From Sphaerimonospora thailandensis (lineage in GTDB: Bacteria > Actinomycetota > Actinomycetes > Streptosporangiales > Streptosporangiaceae), in the NCBI RefSeq assembly GCF_016863115.1, contig NZ_BOOG01000016.1, positions 83,293-147,292 on the forward strand: a DNA stretch of 64,000 nucleotides. The letters are read 5' to 3'. The notes under the pieces were generated by a model that saw only the letters and a program-made list of their open reading frames with translations, did not search any database and was not told the origin of the DNA. Shown piece by piece: positions 37,875-49,040 of this stretch; position 1 is the first letter of the stretch, and each line of letters opens with the position of its first letter. The position numbers and the translations under genes are program-made.

Positions 37875-37878
37875 CAGG

Positions 37879-39432
37879 TCAGCCCTGCCTGCCGACGGTC
37901 ACGCCGTACACGGGCGGGCCCATGTAGCCACCGGCCCACGGCTGCAGGCCCTTGACATGGTCGGCGTAGGCCACGCCGACCGGGCTCCAGAAGGCCGGGA
38001 TGACCACGCCTTCCTCGGTCAGGTCGGCCATCATCTCGCCGTACAGCGCCCTGGCCTCGGCCTCGTCGGAGACGCTGGCGGCGGCCGCCTGCTTGGCGAG
38101 GTCCAGAGCCTTGGCGTAGGGCTGTCCGGTGGGGTTCATCGAACCGCCCTTGGGCGCCAGGGCGTCGGCGAGCATGGGAGCGTCCGGGACGAATACCGGC
38201 ACGTACGCCAGGTGGTACTTGCCGGAGAAGACCTCCCGGCCGATCATCTGCGGCGGCGGGGAGACCACCTTCGCCTGGAAGCCCACCGCGTTGAGCATTC
38301 CGGCGACGGCCTCGGCCTCCGTCTTGTTCTGCGGGCCCGGCATGGCCGGAATGGTCACCGGCACGTCCTTCACACCGGCCTCGGCCAGCAGCGCGCGGGC
38401 CTTGTCCGGGTCATAGGTGTAGGTGAAGGAGGGGTTGTCGACGTGACCGGGGTTGCCGGGAGAGAACAACTGGTCCGACGGGGTCGACATGCCCTTGCGG
38501 AACGGGGTGCCCGTCAGGGCCGCTCGGTCGAGCGCGTAACCGACCGCCTGCCGTACCCGCTTGTCGGCGAACGGCCCGCTGGGGTCGACGGTGACGACGC
38601 CGATCGGGTCACCGCCCTCGGAGACCGCGGTCGCCACCCCGGCCTGCTTGTAGCTCTCCAGTTCCTGGGCGTCGCCGATCATCGAGGCGTCCACCTGGCC
38701 GGTGCGCAGTGCGGCGACCCGCTGCTGCGCAGTGTTGATCAGCACGATCTCCAGCCGCTCCAGCGTCTGCTGGCTGGGGTCCCAGTAGTTCTTGTTCTTG
38801 GTGTAGACCCACTTCGAGCCCGGTACGGTGGCCTGCTCGTCCAGCACATAGGCGCCGGCTCCGACCGGTATCCGGCCCAGGTCGGGGGAGTCGAAGGCCT
38901 TCGGGCTCACCATCATTCCGGCACCGGTGGTCAGCCCGAAGAGCAGCGCCGGCTGTGGGCCGTCGGTGTTGAGCACCACGGTGGTGTCGTCGGGGGTGTC
39001 GATGCTGGTGACGTGGGCCAGCGTGCTGCCGCAGCCGCCGCCGACGGCCTGGCATCGCTCCAGGTTCGCCTTGACCGCGGCCGCGTTCAGGGGCTCTCCG
39101 TCGCTGAACTTGAGGCCCGACCGCAGGGTCAGGGTGACATTGTCGGCACTCAGCTTCCACTGGGTGGCCAGCCCCTCGACCACCTTGCCGGTCGGATCGG
39201 TGCGCAGCAGCGGATCGTAGACCGGGAACAGGTAGTTCAGTCCCGAGGTGCCGGCGGAGCGCTTGGTGGGGTCGAAGGTGTCGGGAACGGTGAAGGTCGC
39301 GAACCGGAGAACCCCACCGGTGGTGTCCGCGGCGTTGGGACGGGTGGTCGGCGACTGCCCGCCACCACAGGCGGCCAGCGTGAGCAGACCGGTCAGGGCG
39401 GCGGCTGCGAGGCCTTTGGGACGATGACGCAC
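37879..39432 (-). CDS. ABC transporter substrate-binding lipoprotein (family 5)
   Basis: 517 residues. A lipoprotein signal ends in LLTLAACGGGQSP (cysteine near residue 22). The mature protein is a family 5 (peptide/opine/nickel) binding protein: FTVPDTFDPTKRSAGTSGLN, DPTGKVVEGLATQWKLSADN, LTLRSGLKFSDGEPLNAAAV. Ligand pocket residues cannot be read by eye. GTG start with AAAGGAG seven bases upstream. A GTTTC-rich run lies in the 46-base gap between it and kynA. Likely imports a peptide or aromatic amine feeding the pathway. Confidence 0.92.
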   Translation of the reverse strand: MRHRPKGLAAAALTGLLTLAACGGGQSPTTRPNAADTTGGVLRFATFTVPDTFDPTKRSAGTSGLNYLFPVYDPLLRTDPTGKVVEGLATQWKLSADNVTLTLRSGLKFSDGEPLNAAAVKANLERCQAVGGGCGSTLAHVTSIDTPDDTTVVLNTDGPQPALLFGLTTGAGMMVSPKAFDSPDLGRIPVGAGAYVLDEQATVPGSKWVYTKNKNYWDPSQQTLERLEIVLINTAQQRVAALRTGQVDASMIGDAQELESYKQAGVATAVSEGGDPIGVVTVDPSGPFADKRVRQAVGYALDRAALTGTPFRKGMSTPSDQLFSPGNPGHVDNPSFTYTYDPDKARALLAEAGVKDVPVTIPAMPGPQNKTEAEAVAGMLNAVGFQAKVVSPPPQMIGREVFSGKYHLAYVPVFVPDAPMLADALAPKGGSMNPTGQPYAKALDLAKQAAAASVSDEAEARALYGEMMADLTEEGVVIPAFWSPVGVAYADHVKGLQPWAGGYMGPPVYGVTVGRQG

Positions 39433-39478
39433 AGCAGTCTCCTTTCGTTTCGTTTCGTTCGTTTCGTGTTGGGGCTGG

Positions 39479-40375
39479 TCAGAGCCGGGTCCGTACCGCC
39501 CACAGCTCGGGGAAGAACTGGTGTTCCACGATCTTTCGCAGCCAGCCGGAGCCGCTGGTCCCGCCGGTGCCGGGCTTGTAGCCGATGATCCGTTCCACGG
39601 TGATCAGGTGCCGGTAGCGCCACTGCTGGAAGCGGTCGGCGATGTCCATCAACGCCTCGCCGAGCTGGTAGAGGTCGTTGCCGGGAGTCGGGTCGCCGTA
39701 GACCTCGAACCAGGCCTGCTCCACCGAGTCGTTGGCGGCATAGGCCTGCGACCAGTCCCGATCCAGCGCCTCGGCGTCCACCTTGTGGCCCCGGGCGGCC
39801 AGCAGGCCGATGACGTCGTCGTACAGGCTGGGCGCGTGCAGTGCTTCCTCCAGCTCCTGATACACCCCGGCCACACCGCGGTGCGGGTTCAGCAGCGCCC
39901 GGACCTTGTTGCCCAGCAGGAACTCCAGGTGCCGGTACATGTAGGACTGGAAGCCCGAGGCGGTGCCGAGGTGGTCCCGGAAGGCGTTGAACTGGGCCGG
40001 GGTGAGCGTGCCGAGCACGTCCCAGGTGGAGACCAGCAGTTCCTGGATCCGCACCACCCGGCGGAAGGCCTCGAACGCGCCCGGCAGATGGTCGGCCCGG
40101 ATGTGCCGCTGTGCGGCCAGCAGCTCGTGCCGCATCAGCTTGAACAGCAGCTCCTTGACCTGGCCCATGATGTAGAAGGCCATCTCGTCGTGGGTGCCGC
40201 TGCGGGTCTGCTGCAGGTTCAGCAGCACGTCGATGCTCTCGTAGTCGATGTACGGCGTGCTCCCGCCCGGCAGTTCCAGCAGCGGGGTGCCGCCGGTTCG
40301 GGCGACGGTCGCGGACCTGGCTTCGTCCGACGAACGCTCGATCAGCCGGGGTGCGGGGTTGGGGGAACCGGTCAT
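39479..40375 (-). CDS. kynA: Tryptophan 2,3-dioxygenase
   Basis: Haem enzyme that opens the indole ring of tryptophan to N-formylkynurenine. 298 residues from ATG 40375, which overlaps the hydrolase stop (ATGA). The family motifs are all present: HDEMAFYIMGQVKELLFKL (His62, Tyr68), GFQSYMYRHLEFLLGNK (Arg148), and RYRHLITVERIIGYKPGTGG with the likely haem ligand His256. First committed step of the kynurenine route. A longer in-frame upstream extension is a shadow of the hydrolase gene. Confidence 0.95.
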   Translation of the reverse strand: MTGSPNPAPRLIERSSDEARSATVARTGGTPLLELPGGSTPYIDYESIDVLLNLQQTRSGTHDEMAFYIMGQVKELLFKLMRHELLAAQRHIRADHLPGAFEAFRRVVRIQELLVSTWDVLGTLTPAQFNAFRDHLGTASGFQSYMYRHLEFLLGNKVRALLNPHRGVAGVYQELEEALHAPSLYDDVIGLLAARGHKVDAEALDRDWSQAYAANDSVEQAWFEVYGDPTPGNDLYQLGEALMDIADRFQQWRYRHLITVERIIGYKPGTGGTSGSGWLRKIVEHQFFPELWAVRTRL

Positions 40376-41211
40376 GGTGTCTCCAAGAGGGAAAGGGTGG
40401 ACGCGCCCACCGGCGTCGCCGGGTCGGTGAGCGCGAAGACGTTGTCGAAGTGGTTCAGCCCGGCCAGTTCGTAGGCCTCGACCCGGTTGCCGGCCGCCGC
40501 CATGGCGGCGGCGAAGTCCCGGCTCTGTGCCACGAACTCGCTGGTCTCGATCTCGCCCCAGGCCACCGCCACCCGGGCCGGGGTGCACCGCACCCGGTTC
40601 ATCGGGCTCAGCCGCCAGGCTTCCCGCTCGGTCAGCCCCAACGGGTCGTTGACGGTGGTGGTGACCAGTGGGCGCAGGTCGTAGACGCCGGAGAGCAGGG
40701 TGACCGCGCGCAGCGGCACGCGGCCGTGCAACAGCACGCAGGCCGCCAGGTGCGCGCCGGCCGAGCTGCCGGCGAGCTGGATCCGTTCGGGGTCGATCCC
40801 GTACGCGGGCGCGTGGCCGTGTAGCCAGCTGACGGCCCGGCAGACGGCGTCGGTGATCTGGGCCACGGAGGCCGTCGGCGCCAGTGGATAGCCCACCGAG
40901 GCGTAGGCCGCGCCGCGGGCGAGCACGGCGTCCGCGGGGAAGCCGGCGTCCTCCTTGCCGAGTTCCTGCCAGTAGCCGCCATGCACGAAGATCAGCAGCG
41001 GTGCGGGCCCGGGGGTCTCGGGCAGGAACAGGTCCAGCAGTTCGCCGGGGCCGGGGCCGTAGCGCAGCTCGACCGGCGGATGAGCCGACCGGGTGCGGGC
41101 GCTGGCGGTGGCGTAGGCCTCCAGCTCAGCGGCGAGCGAGTCGATCACCGAGCTGGGGGTGTACTCGCGCTCCAGGTCGGCGGCGTCCAGCGACTGCCAC
41201 GATCTGCTCAT
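40372..41211 (-). CDS. Kynurenine formamidase, alpha/beta-hydrolase type
   Basis: 279 residues. Hydrolyses N-formylkynurenine to kynurenine and formate. It belongs to the AFMID-like alpha/beta hydrolases, not to the metal-dependent KynB fold: the oxyanion motif is FVHGGYWQ (residues 76-82), the nucleophile is Ser150 in AGSSAGAH, and His254 lies in LNHFDN. HGGYW is a hallmark of arylformamidases. Position directly before kynA supports the assignment. Start is one base after the amidohydrolase stop. Confidence 0.85.
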   Translation of the reverse strand: MSRSWQSLDAADLEREYTPSSVIDSLAAELEAYATASARTRSAHPPVELRYGPGPGELLDLFLPETPGPAPLLIFVHGGYWQELGKEDAGFPADAVLARGAAYASVGYPLAPTASVAQITDAVCRAVSWLHGHAPAYGIDPERIQLAGSSAGAHLAACVLLHGRVPLRAVTLLSGVYDLRPLVTTTVNDPLGLTEREAWRLSPMNRVRCTPARVAVAWGEIETSEFVAQSRDFAAAMAAAGNRVEAYELAGLNHFDNVFALTDPATPVGASTLSLLETP

Positions 41212-41212
41212 C

Positions 41213-42433
41213 TCAGTACCCCTTTCCTGCCGGGAAGATCTGCTTGACGGAGGTCCGGCTCACCACCACGCCGTCCTTGAACACCACCCGGGCCGCCGGT
41301 CGCTCGGCGATCGCCTCCCGCGCTGAGGCGGCCGGCAGGGCGACCAGGTCCGCCCGCGCGCCGACCTCGACACCGGCCGGGGGGAACCCCAGCACCCGCC
41401 GTGCCGTAGTGCTGACGGCGCTGACGGCGGTGTCGGCGTCGGCGTGTCCGGCCAGCATCAGCAGCAGCGCCACGTCCAGTGGGTCGCCGTTGCCGAGGGG
41501 ATTGAAGGGGTCCTGCACGTTGTCCCCGCCGGCGGCGACCAGGCAGCCGGCGCCGCGTAGTACGGCCACCGCGGTCAGGCCCCGGGGGGTGGCCACCGGG
41601 TGGCCACGGCCCTGCAGCCACAGATTGGTCGGGGGACAGGCCACCACCGAAATCCCGGCGGCGGCGGCAGCGGCCGCGATCCGGATCTGGGTCTCGGCTT
41701 CCTGCATCGCCAGGCTCACACAGTGGCTGGCGGTGACGCCCGTCGAGCGGCGGGCCATGACGAGCCCGGCCAACGCGAGCAGGTCGAGGTCGGTGCGCAG
41801 ATGCTCATCCATGTGCAGGTCCACCGGGCAGCCCCGCTCGGCGGCCAGATCGAGGCAGTAGCGCATGGCCTCCAACGGGTCGGACTCGCCGTGGGGCACA
41901 CCGCCGACCACGTCCGCGCCCTCAGCAAGCGCCCGCTCCAGGTCTGCCCGGCCGGTGGCGGCGTCCGGACCGCTGAGCGGTGCGCCCATGGCGACGATCT
42001 GGATGTCGACCAGGCCGGCCAGTCGCTCTCGGGCCGCTGCCACGCCGGCCAGCGCGGTGAAGTCGACCCCCGGGCCGCCGACATGGGTCCGGATAGCGGT
42101 CGTGCCCCTGGCCAGACCCGCCAGCGCGGCTCGGACCGCTCGCTCCTCGATGTCGCGAGCGCTCAGACCCGCGCGATACCGCCGCCAGCCCCGCACCGCC
42201 CCGGAGAGGTCGTCCGTCGGGTTCGCCACCGCCTCGGCGGTGTAGGCCTTGTCCAGGTGGGCGTGCGGCTCGGCGAAGGCCGGCCAGAGCAGATGTCCGG
42301 TCAGGGTGATGGCCTCCTCGCCGGGTGACGTCGTCAGTGACCCGGCGGGCACCACCTCGGTGATCAGCCCTTCGGCGACGCGCACATCCACCCGGTCACC
42401 GGCGCCGGTGGTCACGTCGAGCAACGCGGTCAT
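41213..42433 (-). CDS. Cytosine-deaminase-like amidohydrolase
   Basis: 406 residues of the amidohydrolase superfamily. Metal and catalytic residues match the CodA pattern: His57 and His59 in AEPHAHLDKAYT, His207 and Glu210 in DLHMDEHL, His237 in TASHCVS, and Asp304 in AAGGDNVQDPF. The family deaminates or hydrolyses ring C-N bonds (cytosine, isoguanine, creatinine-like or triazine-like rings). The substrate here is unknown; the operon suggests an aromatic or N-formyl compound near tryptophan breakdown. The ATG at 42433 overlaps the stop of the truncated dehydrogenase copy (ATGA), so it may depend on translation of that leader. Confidence 0.85.
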   Translation of the reverse strand: MTALLDVTTGAGDRVDVRVAEGLITEVVPAGSLTTSPGEEAITLTGHLLWPAFAEPHAHLDKAYTAEAVANPTDDLSGAVRGWRRYRAGLSARDIEERAVRAALAGLARGTTAIRTHVGGPGVDFTALAGVAAARERLAGLVDIQIVAMGAPLSGPDAATGRADLERALAEGADVVGGVPHGESDPLEAMRYCLDLAAERGCPVDLHMDEHLRTDLDLLALAGLVMARRSTGVTASHCVSLAMQEAETQIRIAAAAAAAGISVVACPPTNLWLQGRGHPVATPRGLTAVAVLRGAGCLVAAGGDNVQDPFNPLGNGDPLDVALLLMLAGHADADTAVSAVSTTARRVLGFPPAGVEVGARADLVALPAASAREAIAERPAARVVFKDGVVVSRTSVKQIFPAGKGY

Positions 42434-42753
42434 CGGGACGGCCAGACGCGGGGACGGCGGGTGGCTTCCGCACGATGGCCGGTGGCTTCGGCTTCGACGA
42501 ATCCTTCAGAGCGGGCCGTCGCGATGCCGTCGGCGGTCCGCCGTAGGATGGAGCACGGCTTCTGAACGCCCGTCCGTCCCCGGGAGCCGGCGAGCGCTGT
42601 GTGAGCGGCCCGCAGCGCCGCGTCGACGAGGTCGCGCGGGGCTTCGGGAAAGATTCCTGCCTGGCTCCCGTCGACGGGCGAAAGCAGCGGAAAGGCCGGT
42701 CCCGTCGTCGTGAAGACACCGTTGTGGTAGTGCGCGGGCTTCATGGCCACCAT
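42430..42753 (-). pseudogene. Truncated duplicate of the aminomuconic semialdehyde dehydrogenase N terminus
   Basis: An open frame of 107 codons whose first 75 residues closely match the start of the dehydrogenase at 51291-49849. By hand about three quarters of residues are identical (MKPAHYHNGVFTTTG against [15 protein letters not shown]; then PVDGSQ, PEAPRD). After ADGI the match weakens, then the frame ends. It lacks the catalytic domain, so it cannot be an enzyme. Its TGA overlaps the ATG of the amidohydrolase (ATGA). It therefore acts, at most, as a translated leader carried along with the duplicated promoter. Confidence 0.88.
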
Positions 42754-42838
42754 CGTGCAGCCCCTCGCGCATAACGGTCTAATACCACTATTCACCTTAT
42801 ATATATCAATTTCGTTATAGGTGTCATCAAAGTGGCTC
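42754..42838 (-). promoter_or_regulatory. Duplicated promoter/operator of the kyn operon
   Basis: This stretch is nearly identical to the one upstream of the dehydrogenase gene (51292-51378), up to GTGGCTCG where the match stops. It holds the half-sites CACCTTATA (42793-42801) and TTATAGGTG (42815-42823), 40 bases before the truncated frame's ATG, the same spacing as in the parent copy. This puts the operon from 42433 downward under the same likely control as the 3-hydroxyanthranilate operon. Confidence 0.8.
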
Positions 42839-43010
42839 GTCCGGAAATCGGGCCATTCTCGGGCAGGCGGCAGCGAGCACCGGCGCTCGTGACGCGCCAG
42901 GGCCGGCCGTAGCTCCGCCGGTCAGGCGGGAAAAGCCGAACGGGACCTCTGGTGTCACGAGTGATCGGTCAGGATGCACCCGATGCCAGAAGTCCCGCTG
43001 CGTGCTGAAA
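42839..43010. other. Non-coding stretch between the two catabolic operons
   Basis: Between the edge of the duplicated block and the kynU terminator nothing coding is supported. The right edge of the duplication (after GTGGCTCG) is sharp. No transposase fragment or target-site repeat was seen. Confidence 0.5.
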
Positions 43011-43028
43011 CCCCTCATTCACGAGGGG
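43011..43028 (-). terminator. Intrinsic terminator after kynU
   Basis: Read on the minus strand, CCCCTC-GTGAAT-GAGGGG is followed by TTTC; it begins five bases after the kynU stop. It separates the 3-hydroxyanthranilate operon from the downstream kynA operon, so the latter needs its own promoter, which the duplicated block supplies. Confidence 0.8.
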
Positions 43029-43032
43029 GGTG

Positions 43033-44316
43033 TCAAGCGTCCTCCGCCACACAGTCGGCCAGCGCGATGGCGGTACGCCGGCAGTCGTGGTAGGTCGAGT
43101 AGAGCGGTGTCGGCGCTATTCGGATGATGTCCGGCTCGCGGGCGTCGGCGACGACCCCGTGCTCGTGGCGCAGCCGCCGGGTCAGTTCCGCGGCGCTCCT
43201 GCCGCCCTCGACACGCAGGGAGAGCTGGCAGCCGCGGCGGGAGGGGTCCCGCGGCGTGACCACGGTGATCGGCCGGGTCGCCGTGACCTCGTCGAGCAGG
43301 CTCTCCAGGTAGCCGGTGAGCCGCACACTGCGAGCCCGCAGCTCTGCCATGCCGATCCCGTCGAAGAGGTTGAGCGAGGTGCGCACCGGGCCCATGGCGT
43401 AGATCGGCGGGTTGGAGATCTGCCAGGCGTCGGCGCTGGCCGGCGGCCGGGAGACCGGCTCCATCTGGAAGCGGGTCTCGGGCTCGGTGCTCCACCAGCC
43501 CTCGAACCGCTGAAGCGAGAGGTCGCCGAGGTGCCGCTGGTGGACGAAGACCCCGCCGAGCGCGCCGGGACCGGAGTTGAGGTACTTGTATGAGCACCAG
43601 GCGGCGAAGTCCGGCCCCCAATCATGCAGCCGCAACGGGACATTTCCGGCGGCGTGCGCCAAGTCCCATCCGACGATCGCGCCGGCCGCATGTCCGGCCG
43701 CGGTGATCGCGGGGATGTCCAGGAGCTCGCCGGTGAGGTAGTTGACCCCGCCGAGCATCACCAGGGCGACCGTGTCGCCCTCGCGCTCCAGGAAGTCGAG
43801 CACCGCCTTGCCGTCGCCGAGCCGTACCACCGCCCTGTCGGGATCGAGGCCGTGGAAGCGGGCCTGGCTGCGTACCGCGTAGCTGTCGGAAGGAAACGCG
43901 GTGTCCTCGATGACGATCCGGGTGCGCTCACCCCGCGGCCGGTAGAACGACACCATCAGCAGGTGCAGGTTGACCGTCAGCGAGTTCATGACCACGGTCT
44001 CTTCGGGCAGTGCGCCGACCAGCCGGGCGGCCGGTCCGGTGAGCTGCTCGTGATACGGCATCCAGGGGCGGTCCGCCTCCAGATGGCCTTCGACGCCGAG
44101 CCGGGCCCACGCGGCCAGGTCCTCCAGCAGCTCCTCCTGGGTGGCCCGGGGCTGCAGGCCGAGCGAGTTGCCCGCCATGTAGGCGCTCTCCGGATATTCC
44201 CCGCCGTCGGCGGGCGGGATCCGGAAAAGGTGCCGGTGGCCGGGATCCTCGGCGTCGCGTCGCAGTGCGTCCTCTTCGGTCGACTTCAGCGGGCCGTTTC
44301 CCAACGGGGCGATCAT
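43033..44316 (-). CDS. kynU: Kynureninase
   Basis: PLP enzyme cleaving kynurenine or 3-hydroxykynurenine to anthranilate or 3-hydroxyanthranilate plus alanine. 427 residues from the ATG at 44316, which has AAGGGAG eight bases upstream; a GTG at 44334 overlapping the aldolase stop is the alternative. Lys244 in CSYKYLNSGPGAL is the PLP lysine; Asp218 and His221 in VGWDLAHAAGNVPL hold the cofactor. It is the last gene of its operon, with a terminator right after. It links tryptophan breakdown to the dioxygenase genes upstream. Confidence 0.95.
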   Translation of the reverse strand: MIAPLGNGPLKSTEEDALRRDAEDPGHRHLFRIPPADGGEYPESAYMAGNSLGLQPRATQEELLEDLAAWARLGVEGHLEADRPWMPYHEQLTGPAARLVGALPEETVVMNSLTVNLHLLMVSFYRPRGERTRIVIEDTAFPSDSYAVRSQARFHGLDPDRAVVRLGDGKAVLDFLEREGDTVALVMLGGVNYLTGELLDIPAITAAGHAAGAIVGWDLAHAAGNVPLRLHDWGPDFAAWCSYKYLNSGPGALGGVFVHQRHLGDLSLQRFEGWWSTEPETRFQMEPVSRPPASADAWQISNPPIYAMGPVRTSLNLFDGIGMAELRARSVRLTGYLESLLDEVTATRPITVVTPRDPSRRGCQLSLRVEGGRSAAELTRRLRHEHGVVADAREPDIIRIAPTPLYSTYHDCRRTAIALADCVAEDA

Positions 44317-44330
44317 GTCCGTCTCTCCCT

Positions 44331-45344
44331 TCACGTGTGAGTTCTGGCCGACTGGAGATCGAGGGCGATGTCGACGATCATGTCTTCCTGCCCGCCGACC
44401 ATCCCTCGGCGGCCCACTTCGACGAGGATGTCTCGAGTGTCGAGGCCGTAGCGGGCGGCGGCGTCCTCGGCATGGCGCAGGAAGCTGGAGTAGACCCCGG
44501 CGTAGCCGAGGGTGAGCGTCTCCCGGTCGACCTGCACGGGACGGCTCTGCAGCGGGCGGACCAGGTCGTCGGCCGCGTCCATCAGCCGGAAGAGGTCACA
44601 GCCGTGGTCCCAGCCCATGAGGTCGGCCACGGCGACGAACGCCTCCAGGGGACAGTTGCCCGCTCCGGCGCCCATCCCGGCGAGGGAGGCGTCCACGCGG
44701 GTGACACCGTTCTCCACGGCGACCACGGAGTTGGCCACGCCGAGCCCGAGGTTGTGGTGGGCGTGGACCCCGATCTCGGTGCCGGCGTCGAGGACATCGC
44801 GGTAGGCGTGGACCCGCTCGCGCATGCCGTCCATCGTGAGCCGTCCGCCGGAGTCGGTGACGTACACGCAACACGCGCCGTACGACTCCATCAGCTTGGC
44901 CTGCCGCGCCAGCTCGGCGGGCGGGGCCATGTGCGACATCATGAGGAAGCCCGCGACGTCCATGCCGAGTTCGCGGGCCACTCCGATGTGCTGGGCGGCG
45001 ATGTCGGCCTCGGTGCAGTGCGTCGCCACCCGCACGGACCGCACACCGAGGGCATGGGCACGGCGCAGGTCGGCGATGGTGCCGATGCCGGGCAGCAGCA
45101 GCGTGGTCAGCACCGCCCGCGACATGGCCGAGGCCGCCGCCTCGATCCACTCCTCGTCGAGACACGCTCCCGGGCCGTAGTTGACGCTGCCGCCGGCGAG
45201 CCCGTCGCCGTGCGCGATCTCGATCGCGGCGACACCCGCCCGGTCGAGAGCCCCGGCGATCTCCGCGACCTGGTCGGCGGTGTAGCGGTGCCTGATCGCG
45301 TGCATGCCGTCCCGCAGGGTCACGTCCTGCACGTAGAGCTTCAT
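44331..45344 (-). CDS. 4-hydroxy-2-oxovalerate aldolase
   Basis: DmpG/BphI/NbaI-type aldolase: splits 4-hydroxy-2-oxovalerate into pyruvate and acetaldehyde. 337 residues. The start [20 protein letters not shown] carries the catalytic Arg11 and Asp12 and the His of GMHA; the metal-binding HAHHNLGLG is near residue 200. DmpG forms a channelling complex with the acetaldehyde dehydrogenase, whose gene lies directly before it with an ATGA overlap. Confidence 0.95.
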   Translation of the reverse strand: MKLYVQDVTLRDGMHAIRHRYTADQVAEIAGALDRAGVAAIEIAHGDGLAGGSVNYGPGACLDEEWIEAAASAMSRAVLTTLLLPGIGTIADLRRAHALGVRSVRVATHCTEADIAAQHIGVARELGMDVAGFLMMSHMAPPAELARQAKLMESYGACCVYVTDSGGRLTMDGMRERVHAYRDVLDAGTEIGVHAHHNLGLGVANSVVAVENGVTRVDASLAGMGAGAGNCPLEAFVAVADLMGWDHGCDLFRLMDAADDLVRPLQSRPVQVDRETLTLGYAGVYSSFLRHAEDAAARYGLDTRDILVEVGRRGMVGGQEDMIVDIALDLQSARTHT

Positions 45345-46249
45345 CGGGCGGCCAGCCTCTCCGCGACGCGCAGCGCCGCCGACGTCATGATGTCCAGGTT
45401 GCCGGCGTACGCGGGCAGGTAGTGCGCGGCGCCCTCGACCTCCAGGAACACCGAGACGAGCAGGCCCGCACCGCCGAGGTCGGCGAGGGGGTCGCCGGCG
45501 CGCACCGGACGGAACTGCACCTCCTGCTTGAGCCGGTAACCCGGCACGTACGCGGCGACCCGCGCGACCATCTCCTTCACCGACGCGGTGACGGCGGCCC
45601 GGTCGCACTCCTCGACCAGGCAGTACACGGTGTCCCGCATGATCATGGGTGGCTCGGCCGGGTTGAGCACGATGACGGCCTTGCCACGCCGGGCGCCGCC
45701 GACGACCTCCAGGGCGCGCGCGGTGGTCTCGGTGAACTCGTCGATGTTGGCCCGAGTGCCCGGGCCCGCCGACTTCGAGGCGATCGAGGCCACGATCTCG
45801 GCGTACCGCACGGGAGCCACGTGGGAAACGGCCGCGACGATCGGCACGGTGGCCTGCCCGCCGCAGGTGACCATGTTGACGTTGCCCTCGGACAGGTGGC
45901 TGTCGAGGTTGACCGCCGGGACGACGTAGGGGCCGATCGCCGCCGGCGTCAGATCGACCACCCGCTTGCCGTACGGGCGCAGTGCCGCCTCGTTGTGCCG
46001 GTGCGCTCCGGCGGACGTCGCGTCCAGCACCACGGACACGTCATCGAAGCACGGGAGCCCGATCAGTCCTTCGACGCCCTCGTGCGTCGTCGCCAGGCCC
46101 AGCCGTCCGGCTCTGGCCAGACCGTCGGAGCCGGGATCGATCCCGGCCATCGCCGCGACCTCCAGGGTCTTCGACAACCTGATCACCTTGAACATCAGGT
46201 CGGTGCCGATGTTCCCCGATCCGATGATCGCGACCTTGGCCTTGCTCAT
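45341..46249 (-). CDS. Acetaldehyde dehydrogenase (acylating)
   Basis: DmpF/MhpF/NbaJ-type enzyme making acetyl-CoA from acetaldehyde with NAD and CoA. 302 residues. The NAD fold is [20 protein letters not shown]; the catalytic Cys129 lies in [13 protein letters not shown]. The ATG overlaps the stop of a 16-codon mini-ORF and has GAGGAGG seven bases upstream. Partner of the aldolase. Confidence 0.95.
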   Translation of the reverse strand: MSKAKVAIIGSGNIGTDLMFKVIRLSKTLEVAAMAGIDPGSDGLARAGRLGLATTHEGVEGLIGLPCFDDVSVVLDATSAGAHRHNEAALRPYGKRVVDLTPAAIGPYVVPAVNLDSHLSEGNVNMVTCGGQATVPIVAAVSHVAPVRYAEIVASIASKSAGPGTRANIDEFTETTARALEVVGGARRGKAVIVLNPAEPPMIMRDTVYCLVEECDRAAVTASVKEMVARVAAYVPGYRLKQEVQFRPVRAGDPLADLGGAGLLVSVFLEVEGAAHYLPAYAGNLDIMTSAALRVAERLAAR

Positions 46250-46292
46250 CGCGTTTCCTCCTCGCCGCGGCAGAACGGGTCGAACTCCTCGG

Positions 46293-46296
<4 letters not shown>
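46246..46296 (-). CDS. 16-codon mini-ORF coupled at both ends
   Basis: The frame encodes [16 protein letters not shown]. Its ATG overlaps the stop of the ACMS decarboxylase gene and its TGA overlaps the ATG of the acetaldehyde dehydrogenase, each by ATGA. It fills the only gap in an otherwise fully overlapping stretch. It contains the ribosome site of the next gene (GAGGAGG). It may serve only to carry ribosomes across, or make a tiny peptide; no homology is claimed. Confidence 0.45.

Positions 46297-49036
<2,740 letters not shown>

Positions 49037-49040
<4 letters not shown>

Noticed and set aside
42430..42840. The truncated dehydrogenase copy as an insertion sequence or integron part.
   Set aside because: No transposase, terminal inverted repeats or target duplication; the homology is to a local gene only.
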